Shown here: positions 1-5,276 of the stretch, in pieces
How positions within the stretch are numbered: the first letter of the stretch is position 1
How the letters are laid out: each line of letters starts with the position of its first letter
Source of the DNA: Bdellovibrio sp.
GTDB taxonomy: Bacteria; Bdellovibrionota; Bdellovibrionia; Bdellovibrionales; Bdellovibrionaceae
Length of the DNA stretch: 7,070 nucleotides
Reading direction: 5' to 3'
Assembly: GCA_003176075.1 (NCBI GenBank)
Contig: PSRN01000083.1
Span: 1 to 7,070, forward strand
Notes under the pieces: model-generated
The model's input: the letters and a program-made list of their open reading frames with translations, nothing else
What the model was told of the DNA's origin: nothing
Databases searched by the model: none
Program-made: the position numbers and the translations under genes

Positions 1-246
1 GATGGAAGTGGCCCTGGCTCGCGCTGAAATCACCGCCTCCAAAGTATCCTTTTCATGGCTGGCATAACCCTTCACCGTCGCCACCAGATTGGGAACCAGG
101 TCCGACCGGCGTTTGTATTGGTTGGTTACTTCAGCCAGGGAAGCTTCAGTCTGATTTTTGGATTGTGGGATGGACTGCCAACCGCAGCCGCTCAGGGTGA
201 AAACCAACAGCAGGCTGAGAAAGGGGGATCGATAGAAATTCTTCAT
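1..246 (-). CDS. lemA: LemA family lipoprotein, N-terminal 82 residues (3' part beyond the window)
   Basis: The visible 82 residues match the LemA family, envelope proteins with a long helical-bundle domain whose biochemical role is still poorly defined. A hydrophobic segment at residues 8-18 ends in the lipobox L-S-G-C with Cys21, so the protein is probably exported, lipidated and anchored to a membrane. After a short Q/S/N-rich linker comes the family signature: N-Q-Y-K-R-R-S-D-L-V-P-N-L-V at residues 42-55, then V-K-G-Y-A-S-H-E-K at 58-66 and E-A-V-x-x-A-R-A at 70-77. The ATG at 244-246 is preceded by GAGGAG with a rather short 3-nt spacer, and a promoter-like pair lies just upstream. The gene is divergent from the pseudouridine synthase/methyltransferase gene. 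The missing part should hold most of the helical domain; the downstream neighbour, often a TPM-domain protein or an HtpX-type protease in other genomes, is not visible. The family call is firm. Confidence 0.93.
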   Translation of the reverse strand, partial: MKNFYRSPFLSLLLVFTLSGCGWQSIPQSKNQTEASLAEVTNQYKRRSDLVPNLVATVKGYASHEKDTLEAVISARARATSI

Positions 247-271
247 GGTCTCCTCACTCTATGTTTTGGTC

Positions 272-299
272 ATTATGGGTTTTCTCCCATGATTTGCAA
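272..299 (-). promoter_or_regulatory. Putative sigma-70-type promoter of lemA
   Basis: Read on the minus strand, TTGCAA (294-299, 4 of 6 to the -35 consensus) is followed after 16 bp by CATAAT (272-277, 5 of 6 to the -10 consensus). Transcription would begin near 265, giving a leader of about 19 nt that carries the GAGGAG ribosome site. The spacer holds a small dyad, ATGGG-TTTTCT-CCCAT at 275-290 on the plus strand, which overlaps the -10 box and could be an operator. The -35 box lies inside copy 1 of the 22-bp repeat. This is pattern matching only. Confidence 0.45.
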
Positions 300-310
300 G
301 TTCCTTGTCG
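289..310. repeat. 22-bp direct repeat, copy 1 (contains dyad CAAG-TTC-CTTG)
   Basis: This segment matches 356-377 at 21 of 22 positions; the copies start 67 bp apart in the lemA / pseudouridine synthase divergent region. Each copy carries a hyphenated palindrome with arms CAAG and CTTG (here 297-300 and 304-307). The single mismatch falls in the 3-nt loop, TTC here against TTT in copy 2. This copy also supplies the proposed lemA -35 box. A regulator-binding role is an inference. Confidence 0.75.
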
Positions 311-355
311 TCACCCGCCCTTGAGCGGCCAGGAAACTGTGGCGCGCAGTGAACA

Positions 356-377
356 ATGATTTGCAAGTTTCTTGTCG
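356..377. repeat. 22-bp direct repeat, copy 2 (contains dyad CAAG-TTT-CTTG)
   Basis: Second copy of the repeat at 289-310, with arms CAAG at 364-367 and CTTG at 371-374. It opens with an ATG in frame with the pseudouridine synthase/methyltransferase gene, which lengthens that open frame by 21 codons. Because the same sequence recurs in non-coding DNA next to lemA, those 21 codons are more likely leader DNA than protein. No good -10 box follows it at normal spacing on either strand. Confidence 0.75.
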
Positions 378-418
378 CTCGCGCTCATGTTAGAGAGCAT
401 TTCATCGAGTCAATATTA

Positions 419-2113
419 ATGAATATTAAAATCACCAATGATCTCTTATATGCCGATAAGCCTGACGGGGTCTCCACCCATGCACCCTCGCCTGAGCGAC
501 GCGGTTTTGTCGAATATCTGGAGCAAAAACTCGGCAGAAAACTTTTCATTGTCCATCGCTTGGATCAAACAACCTCAGGGGCCATGGTTTTTGCCCTCAG
601 CGCAGAAAAGGCCGAAGAGATTCGCCAGCTCTTTGTTCGCGGAGAGGTAAAGAAAAAATACCGGTTTTTGACCGACCGACAAAGCGCCGAGGCAAGTTTC
701 TCAGTTCGTTCAGAGATCCACCGACAGGGTCAACGATGGATGTCGGACCCACGCTCAGCCCAGCCCAAAGCCAAAACTTCATTTCAGCGCATCAAGCGCT
801 CGCCTTTTTTTGAACTGTGGGAGGCGCAACCCACCACCGGCAAAGCCCACCAGATTCGTCTCCACGCGCGCGATCTGGGTCTCCCCATATTGGGCGACCC
901 GATCTATGGCGGAACACCTTTTCCGCGCTTGTGTCTTCATTCTTTATCCTTGCAGCTGGGGGTCGAACCTCTCTGGGAGTGCCCGCCGCCGCGAATTTTC
1001 GAGCGTCTCGGCTTGCTGCGGGATATAAGTCTCGCGTCCTTGGTCACGGAAATCGATCGCCGGCAAAGGCTTTTCAATTTTTTGAGCAACCCTGAGCAAT
1101 GCTATTGTTTGATCGATCGAGAAGATCTTGCGCTGGAACTGCTCGGGCCCCAGCTGTGGGTTTCTTGGTTTATTGCAACCGAGCCGTCCGCGCAGGACCT
1201 GGAGCGCCTGGCCTTTGTGGGTCGCCTGCTAGACCGTCCGCTCTTGGTGCAACCACGCCCCGATCGGGGACGGTCCCCGGGGCCAACCCGCAAGAGCGAA
1301 ATCGGCATTGTTCCTGAGTCATGGACGGCCAAAGAAGGGGCTTTCACGTTCAAGTTGCAAAAATCCTCAGGTGAATCGAGCGGCCTCTTCCTGGATCAGC
1401 GCGCCCAAAGGGAACAGCTCTTCCAACGGGCGCAAGGAAAGCGTGTGCTCAATCTTTTTGCTTACACCGGAGGCTTTTCCGTGGCTGCCATCAAAGGCGG
1501 AGCGACTTGCGTGACTCATGTGGACCTCAACCCCAACGCCAACGCCTGGGCAGAGGAAAATCTTCGCCTCAATGGGTTGCCGGGTGGGTTGCCGGGTGGA
1601 GAGTCAGAGGTCGAATTCTTTGATTCGGATGTATTCTTTTTTCTCGATCGAGCCATGAAGAAGGGACGCCAATGGGATTTGATTGTGTGCGATCCGCCGG
1701 TATTTTCCCGTTCCGCCGGTCGCCAGCCCAGCAGGTCTGTGTTTCGCATCGAAAAGGACCTCCAGCGATTATTGGAGGGCTGCCGGCAGGTTTTGGCACC
1801 CCAGGGGTCTGTGCTTTTCAGCACTCACTTCACCCATTGGACTGCCGAGGAGTTGCGCGGATTCCTTGAGACGTCTTTTCCGCAAGCCAATATTCGCGCC
1901 AATGTCACAGACTGGGATTTTTCTGAGGCGCATCCGCTGAAGAGCTTCTGGATTGAGTTTGCGGAGCCAGTGCGGCCGGTACCTCAGGGTTTGAAACAGC
2001 AGCGGGAGGCGCTGCGGGAGAAGCAGGGGCCGCCGCGGGAGCGGAGGAAGCAGCGGGGCCGGGGGGAGCCGAGGGAGAAGTCCCCGGAGAAACGCCGGAA
2101 GCAACAACGGTAG
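419..2113 (+). CDS. Fused RluA-family pseudouridine synthase / RlmI-like SAM methyltransferase
   Basis: A 564-residue protein apparently joining two RNA-modifying enzymes. Residues 1-200 are RluA-like: the catalytic motif H-R-L-D-Q-T-T-S-G at 46-54 with the expected nucleophile Asp49, T-G-K-A-H-Q-I-R-L-H at 140-149 and L-G-D-P-I-Y-G-G at 158-165. No S4 domain precedes it. Residues 210-320 resemble a worn central domain of the RlmI/COG1092 family. The methyltransferase follows: G-L-F-L-D-Q-R at 322-328, the SAM-binding L-N-L-F-A-Y-T-G-G-F at 344-353, acidic V-D-L-N-P-N at 368-373 and C-D-P-P-V-F at 424-429. The likely target is rRNA, but the bases modified are unknown. A 12-bp duplication adds L-P-G-G twice at 387-394, and the last 45 residues are a charged R/E/K/Q tail that overlaps mltA antisense. 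ATG 419 was preferred to ATG 356 because homology begins just after it; neither has a clear Shine-Dalgarno site. Confidence 0.88.
   Translation: MNIKITNDLLYADKPDGVSTHAPSPERRGFVEYLEQKLGRKLFIVHRLDQTTSGAMVFALSAEKAEEIRQLFVRGEVKKKYRFLTDRQSAEASFSVRSEIHRQGQRWMSDPRSAQPKAKTSFQRIKRSPFFELWEAQPTTGKAHQIRLHARDLGLPILGDPIYGGTPFPRLCLHSLSLQLGVEPLWECPPPRIFERLGLLRDISLASLVTEIDRRQRLFNFLSNPEQCYCLIDREDLALELLGPQLWVSWFIATEPSAQDLERLAFVGRLLDRPLLVQPRPDRGRSPGPTRKSEIGIVPESWTAKEGAFTFKLQKSSGESSGLFLDQRAQREQLFQRAQGKRVLNLFAYTGGFSVAAIKGGATCVTHVDLNPNANAWAEENLRLNGLPGGLPGGESEVEFFDSDVFFFLDRAMKKGRQWDLIVCDPPVFSRSAGRQPSRSVFRIEKDLQRLLEGCRQVLAPQGSVLFSTHFTHWTAEELRGFLETSFPQANIRANVTDWDFSEAHPLKSFWIEFAEPVRPVPQGLKQQREALREKQGPPRERRKQRGRGEPREKSPEKRRKQQR
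1574..1599 (+). repeat. 12-bp tandem duplication inside the methyltransferase domain
   Basis: GGGTTGCCGGGT occurs at 1574-1585 and exactly again at 1586-1597, followed by GG. It is in frame and encodes L-P-G-G twice, in the loop after the N-G-L segment that follows the SAM-binding acidic residue. A multiple-of-3 duplication in a surface loop should be tolerated; slippage is the simplest origin. Confidence 0.85.
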
Positions 2114-3479
2114 GTGCGCTGGCCACCGCGGGGCAATTCTTAGGCACGGGAATAAACAGCCGGCCATGAACATTTAGCGATTCAGAGAGCGCAAATCCTG
2201 TGGCCCCTTCACCACGGTACCTATCGACACTAAAATTTACGGCGCCGCCGCGATCTTGAGGGATCCCCACCCGACTGACCTCTTCCACTTTCCCGGTATC
2301 TTTGTTGAGTTCCTGCGCCGTATACAGAACCGTCAAACCCGTCGGTAAAATTCTTGGATTCGAGGCCAAAGACACGTCTTTGGTCAACTGAATTTGTCCC
2401 ATGCCGTAGGGACCGCCCTTCTGCTCCTGGTAGAAAACATAACTTGGGTCAAATCTCATGATCTTTTTTATTTCATCTGGGTGCTGCTTGAAATAATCCA
2501 GAATGCGCCGCTGTGTCGACCATGTGGAGGGATCGTAGCCCATGCAATCCATGATCGAGGCCGGCATATTGTTGGGCTGGGAATTCTCCGCCGCATAACC
2601 GAGGAAAGATGTCGTCAAGCCCTTGCCATCGGGTTCATGAATTACAAACTGACCAGACCCTTCAATTTGCAGATCGATCAAAGTCGGCAGGTCTTTAACG
2701 TAGGCAATGGCCAATTCCCGCGGGATCTTTCCATTCTCGATTTCTTGCCTGGTATAGTATTTCACATATTGGCCATTGGCGTTCTTGACTCGCCAATGAT
2801 TGGCAACTGCGACATCTCCAGGAAAGGAAACATGCACCAGCTCTGGCGGCTTGCCGTAGATGGGGACAGAATACTCGTCTGTTTTCTTGCGGCTCGCCTC
2901 GATGACGGGGGTGTAGTAACCAGTCTCCTGGACACCCTTTGAGCCGTTTGAACCTTGCAGTTCATACCAATCAAAGCGGGTCCGGATCAAACTGGCAAAT
3001 TCAGCCAGGGTTTTAGATTTGTCATCATCTATCGCCTTCATGAAAGTTTCCGTCATTTGATTGCACCATTGATCAGACGAAAGCTGGCAGTCGCCGATTT
3101 TGACGGAAGCGGGTACGCCCTTGGGAGCCTTACAGAAATTCTTCTGCCGGTCCAGGGCCAGCTTGTAGTCATTGAGATCACCCGCGAAGGAGGTTTGTGG
3201 CAAGTCGGCCAGGTTGTCGACTTTTCGGTAGAACTGCGCGTGATTCTCCCGTGCATTTTTTCTTCTCAATCTCTTGGCCTCATTTTTTTTCCAAAGACAT
3301 TTTCGAATCTGCGCGTCCGTTCTCTTGTTCGAAGTCCGCGAACCTTTGGGCTGCGGCCTTGCAGGAGAGGGTGATATCGAGACTTGTTCCCCCCGCTCGG
3401 CCCGCGGAACGGCGCCGAGTAACGCCCCGGCGAGGAAAGAAAAACAGACCAAAAACTGTAAAGCTTTCCGTGCTATCAT
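1905..3479 (-). CDS. mltA: MltA-domain lytic murein transglycosylase
   Basis: A 524-residue exported protein of the MltA family, which cleaves the MurNAc-GlcNAc bond of peptidoglycan to leave 1,6-anhydro ends. Family motifs in order: E-T-G-Y-Y-T-P-V at 185-192, Y-Y-T-R-Q-E-I-E-N-G at 241-250, L-Q-I-E-G-S-G-Q at 270-277, G-P-Y-G-M-G-Q-I-Q-L-T at 356-366 and a C-terminal P-Q-D-R-G-G-A with V-D-R-Y-R-G-E-G (407-425) holding the candidate catalytic aspartates Asp409 and Asp419. Residues 1-27 form a signal peptide without a lipobox, so unlike E. coli MltA it is probably soluble in the periplasm. The N-terminal spacer is basic with several cysteines, and the last 75 residues are Ala/Pro/Ser-rich. 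The ATG at 3477-3479 gives a compact signal peptide; a TTG at 3513-3515 is an alternative start, with AAGGAG only 2 nt ahead of it. The gene name is by family, not proven orthology. Confidence 0.9.
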   Translation of the reverse strand: MIARKALQFLVCFSFLAGALLGAVPRAERGEQVSISPSPARPQPKGSRTSNKRTDAQIRKCLWKKNEAKRLRRKNARENHAQFYRKVDNLADLPQTSFAGDLNDYKLALDRQKNFCKAPKGVPASVKIGDCQLSSDQWCNQMTETFMKAIDDDKSKTLAEFASLIRTRFDWYELQGSNGSKGVQETGYYTPVIEASRKKTDEYSVPIYGKPPELVHVSFPGDVAVANHWRVKNANGQYVKYYTRQEIENGKIPRELAIAYVKDLPTLIDLQIEGSGQFVIHEPDGKGLTTSFLGYAAENSQPNNMPASIMDCMGYDPSTWSTQRRILDYFKQHPDEIKKIMRFDPSYVFYQEQKGGPYGMGQIQLTKDVSLASNPRILPTGLTVLYTAQELNKDTGKVEEVSRVGIPQDRGGAVNFSVDRYRGEGATGFALSESLNVHGRLFIPVPKNCPAVASAPTVVASGVSPGTSPSAPPGPAASSAPAAAPASPAAPPAAVSNPEVPAALAPQTQSRSSSADAPQKNPSL

Positions 3480-3589
3480 CCTAAGATTTGAGGATGCAAG
3501 GATCGCGCTCGTCAAGTCTCCTTAATTTTCTTCAATGGTGTCCAGGGGCCACCGGGTGCCGTAAGATGTCACCGCCTTGTTCAACAAAG

Positions 3590-3619
3590 TTGACAGTCAA
3601 TCCTCACCTTCATGAGAAT
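3590..3619 (+). promoter_or_regulatory. Putative promoter of the cytochrome b gene
   Basis: A perfect -35 box TTGACA (3590-3595) is followed after 18 bp by GAGAAT (3614-3619, 4 of 6 to the -10 consensus). A start near 3626 would leave a leader of about 30 nt ending in the ribosome site GCGAGGA at 3643-3649. A short dyad TCAAC-AAA-GTTGA (3581-3593) overlaps the -35 box and could bind a regulator. No equally good promoter was seen on the minus strand for mltA. Confidence 0.45.
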
Positions 3620-3655
3620 GATCCAACGGTCTGTAAGGACTTGCGAGGATGCGTG

Positions 3656-4282
3656 ATGAAGATTATCGAAAAACATGCGTTGGTTCTTCGAATAGTTCAC
3701 TGGCTGAACGCCCCACTACTGATGCTTATGATTTGGAGCGGAATCATGATCTACTGGGCCAATGATATTTATCCAGGTTTTTTTCCCGAAGTCGTTTACC
3801 GGATTTTAGGGGCCTCATCGAGTTTGGCCAGGGGACTCGCGATCCATTTTTTTGTCGCCTGGTTTTTCACGGTCAATGGTGCGGTTTATCTCGGCTGGAT
3901 CTTTTTCAGCGGCCATTGGCGCGAGCTTTTTCCCACGGTCGATAGTTTTCGCCTGGCTTATCCGACTCTGCTTCACGATCTCGGACTGCGCAATGAGGCC
4001 CCCCCGCGAGGTCCAAAGTTTAATAGTCTGCAGCGAATCACCTACTCCGGAGTCGTCATTCTAGGAATCCTTGGGGTCCTGAGTGGCCTCGCCATTTACA
4101 AGCCCGTGCAACTCAATTGGCTGACATCTTTATTTGGCGGATACGAAGGGGCTCGCTTGCTGCACTTCCTGGTCATGATTTGCTTTTGTCTTTTTGTCGT
4201 GGTTCACCTCGTGCAAGTGGCCCGGGCCGGCTGGAACAACTTTCGCAGCATGGTTGCCGGCTTTGAAGTTAAAACTGACTAG
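3656..4282 (+). CDS. Membrane cytochrome b (b561-type, COG4117-like thiosulfate-reductase cytochrome b)
   Basis: A 208-residue integral membrane protein with four hydrophobic segments at about 17-34, 61-84, 130-147 and 168-189. Candidate heme-ligating histidines lie at positions typical of diheme b-type cytochromes: His15 in R-I-V-H-W-L-N, His64 in helix 2, and His170 and His184 spaced 14 apart in helix 4. Such subunits take electrons from quinol and hand them to a periplasmic catalytic partner. The next gene on the same strand is a molybdopterin oxidoreductase, the expected partner. The open frame extends upstream to 3488, but those 56 residues are non-hydrophobic and cross the promoter region; ATG 3656 has GCGAGGA 6 nt ahead and begins right at the homologous R-x-x-H-W-x-N region. 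GTG 3653 is also possible. The exact subfamily (hydrogenase, formate dehydrogenase or thiosulfate reductase type) cannot be fixed from sequence. Confidence 0.85.
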   Translation: MKIIEKHALVLRIVHWLNAPLLMLMIWSGIMIYWANDIYPGFFPEVVYRILGASSSLARGLAIHFFVAWFFTVNGAVYLGWIFFSGHWRELFPTVDSFRLAYPTLLHDLGLRNEAPPRGPKFNSLQRITYSGVVILGILGVLSGLAIYKPVQLNWLTSLFGGYEGARLLHFLVMICFCLFVVVHLVQVARAGWNNFRSMVAGFEVKTD

Positions 4283-4406
4283 CCCGCATTTCACAGCGTT
4301 TCGTCGCATGGCTTTGAAGAAGTCTCGTTCTGAGCGAGTTGCTCAATTAGCATCCCGCTTTCTCAACCCAACCGAGCGGCCTTATGAACGACGATTAAAC
4401 CACGTG

Positions 4407-4429
4407 TGAAGAAGAAAAAATCTTCTTCA
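4407..4429. repeat. Perfect 9-bp inverted repeat (hairpin), possible weak terminator
   Basis: Arms TGAAGAAGA (4407-4415) and TCTTCTTCA (4421-4429) are perfect complements around a 5-A loop. The stem is AT-rich and no T-run follows on the plus strand, so it is a poor classical terminator. It may instead be an operator or an RNA processing or stabilising structure between the two redox genes. A further TGAAGAAG occurs at 4315-4322. Confidence 0.5.
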
Positions 4430-4453
4430 GAAGCGCCATGTTATCTTGTTATC

Positions 4454-4481
4454 TTGATCTTGTGATTCTTAATCCTGTAAT
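4454..4481 (+). promoter_or_regulatory. Putative promoter of the molybdoprotein gene
   Basis: TTGATC (4454-4459, 4 of 6) and TGTAAT (4476-4481, 5 of 6) are separated by 16 bp. Transcription would start near 4488, leaving a leader of only about 17 nt with no Shine-Dalgarno sequence before ATG 4505. TTGTGATT occurs at 4460-4467, inside the spacer, and again at 4493-4500, 33 bp apart. That is about three helical turns and would suit a dimeric or repeated regulator. Confidence 0.35.
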
Positions 4482-4504
4482 TTTTGTGCATATTGTGATT
4501 GTAA

Positions 4505-5230
4505 ATGTCTGAACCGACAAGACGAACTTTGATCAGCTTTGCTGTCCTCTTCGCATCCTTTGCCGTGGGTGTCGGCCTTTGGATGTGGATCTCGCAAACA
4601 AATGAAGATGACGCGATTTCGCCTGTTTTCCGGAAGACTCTCGAGTTCAACGGCCGCATTTGGAAAGATTTGTTTCGCCCCTCGACTCGCGCCGCCTGCG
4701 CTCCTCCGCCGAAAGGCAAATTACCCCGAGTGAATGGCGAGATCGGGATCAAAAAAGACCTGCAAATCAATTCATGGCGCCTGGAGCTGATTGCTGACGA
4801 CCAAGATCCGCGGAGCCGCCGCTGGCAGCTGAGCCTTGCGGATATCAAAGCGTTGCCGCGAAACGAAAGCGCGACGGAATTTCGGTGTATCGAAGGCTGG
4901 AGCGAACCCCTCTCCTACTCCGGCGTCAAATTCTCCGACCTGGTCAAGGCCTACCAGCTGACCCCCAAGCGCTACGTGGGACTCGTTACGGTGGATGGAG
5001 AATATTACGTTTCGATCGACACTGAAAGCATGATGCATGAGCAAACGATGCTTTCCTTTGCAATGAACGGTCAGCCTTTAACGATCGAAAACGGCGCGCC
5101 CTTGCGGCTGATTATCCCCGTCAAATACGGCATCAAGCACCTGAAGCAGATCGGTCGGATCTTTTTCTCTGATGTTCGCCCGCCAGATTATTGGGAGGAG
5201 CGCGGCTACGATTGGTATGCAGGGTTATAG
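4505..5230 (+). CDS. Membrane-anchored molybdopterin-dependent oxidoreductase (sulfite oxidase fold)
   Basis: A 241-residue protein of the sulfite oxidase / MsrP / YuiH superfamily, which binds mononuclear molybdopterin. Residues 4-10, T-R-R-T-L-I-S, form a twin-arginine-like motif ahead of a hydrophobic segment (11-29) with no obvious cleavage site; this suggests a Tat-exported protein left anchored facing the periplasm. The Moco core runs from about 85 to 225: F-R-C-I-E-G-W-S at 126-133 with Cys128 as expected molybdenum ligand, then N-G-A-P-L-R-L-I-I-P-V-K-Y-G at 196-209 and the family's K-x-x-K-Q-I-x-x-I-x-F ending at 211-221. Upstream on the same strand is a four-helix cytochrome b, its likely electron partner, in an arrangement parallel to but different from MsrP-MsrQ. 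The substrate is unknown; sulfite, sulfoxides or methionine sulfoxide are possibilities. There is no dimerisation domain, as in the short bacterial members. No Shine-Dalgarno site precedes the ATG. Confidence 0.87.
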   Translation: MSEPTRRTLISFAVLFASFAVGVGLWMWISQTNEDDAISPVFRKTLEFNGRIWKDLFRPSTRAACAPPPKGKLPRVNGEIGIKKDLQINSWRLELIADDQDPRSRRWQLSLADIKALPRNESATEFRCIEGWSEPLSYSGVKFSDLVKAYQLTPKRYVGLVTVDGEYYVSIDTESMMHEQTMLSFAMNGQPLTIENGAPLRLIIPVKYGIKHLKQIGRIFFSDVRPPDYWEERGYDWYAGL

Positions 5231-5276
5231 ACGGGTTATAGACGGGCTGTAGACGGGCTGTAGACTGGCTATTGGC
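5222..5276. repeat. 11-bp tandem repeat spanning two convergent stop codons
   Basis: Units: GGGTTATAGAC (5222-5232 and 5233-5243), GGGCTGTAGAC (5244-5254 and 5255-5265), then a decayed TGGCTATTGGC (5266-5276). The first unit carries the TAG stop (5228-5230) of the molybdoprotein gene and the last carries the complement of the TAG stop (5269-5271) of the transglutaminase-like gene. The units pair as two identical doublets, which suggests stepwise duplication. No terminator hairpin is visible in this 38-bp intergenic space. Confidence 0.85.

Larger units (their letters stand above)
4283..4504. other. Gap between cytochrome b and molybdoprotein genes: weak small ORF, hairpin, AT-rich leader
   Basis: No solid gene is visible here. 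A possible small frame at 4308-4409 encodes 33 mostly basic residues (begins M-A-L-K-K-S-R) but lacks a ribosome site. Its stop codon sits at the foot of a hairpin. From 4439 the DNA turns AT-rich, with a tandem GTTATCTT and promoter-like boxes. The break in spacing suggests the molybdoprotein gene may be transcribed on its own as well as with the cytochrome gene. Confidence 0.5.

Noticed and set aside
55..324. 89-codon plus-strand frame opposite lemA
   Set aside because: It lies antisense to the unmistakable LemA signature and continues into the promoter region; the product has no recognisable features.
356..418. 21-codon N-terminal extension of the pseudouridine synthase/methyltransferase
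   Set aside because: It coincides with a repeat that also occurs in non-coding DNA near lemA, has no ribosome site, and precedes the region where RluA similarity starts.
2394..2942. 182-codon plus-strand frame inside mltA
   Set aside because: It is antisense to the conserved MltA motifs. Its product shows no family features and it has no ribosome site or promoter.
3488..3655. 56-residue N-terminal extension of the cytochrome b frame
   Set aside because: The stretch contains the perfect -35 box and the ribosome site, is not hydrophobic, and precedes a start with good homology and spacing.
4441..4848. 135-codon open frame on the minus strand across the start of the molybdoprotein gene
   Set aside because: It is antisense to a gene with clear family motifs, and its product is a basic, low-similarity sequence with no recognisable domain.
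5222..5276. Tandem repeat considered as a CRISPR array or attachment site
   Set aside because: The units are 11 bp, contiguous and without spacers, and no integrase or Cas gene is nearby.
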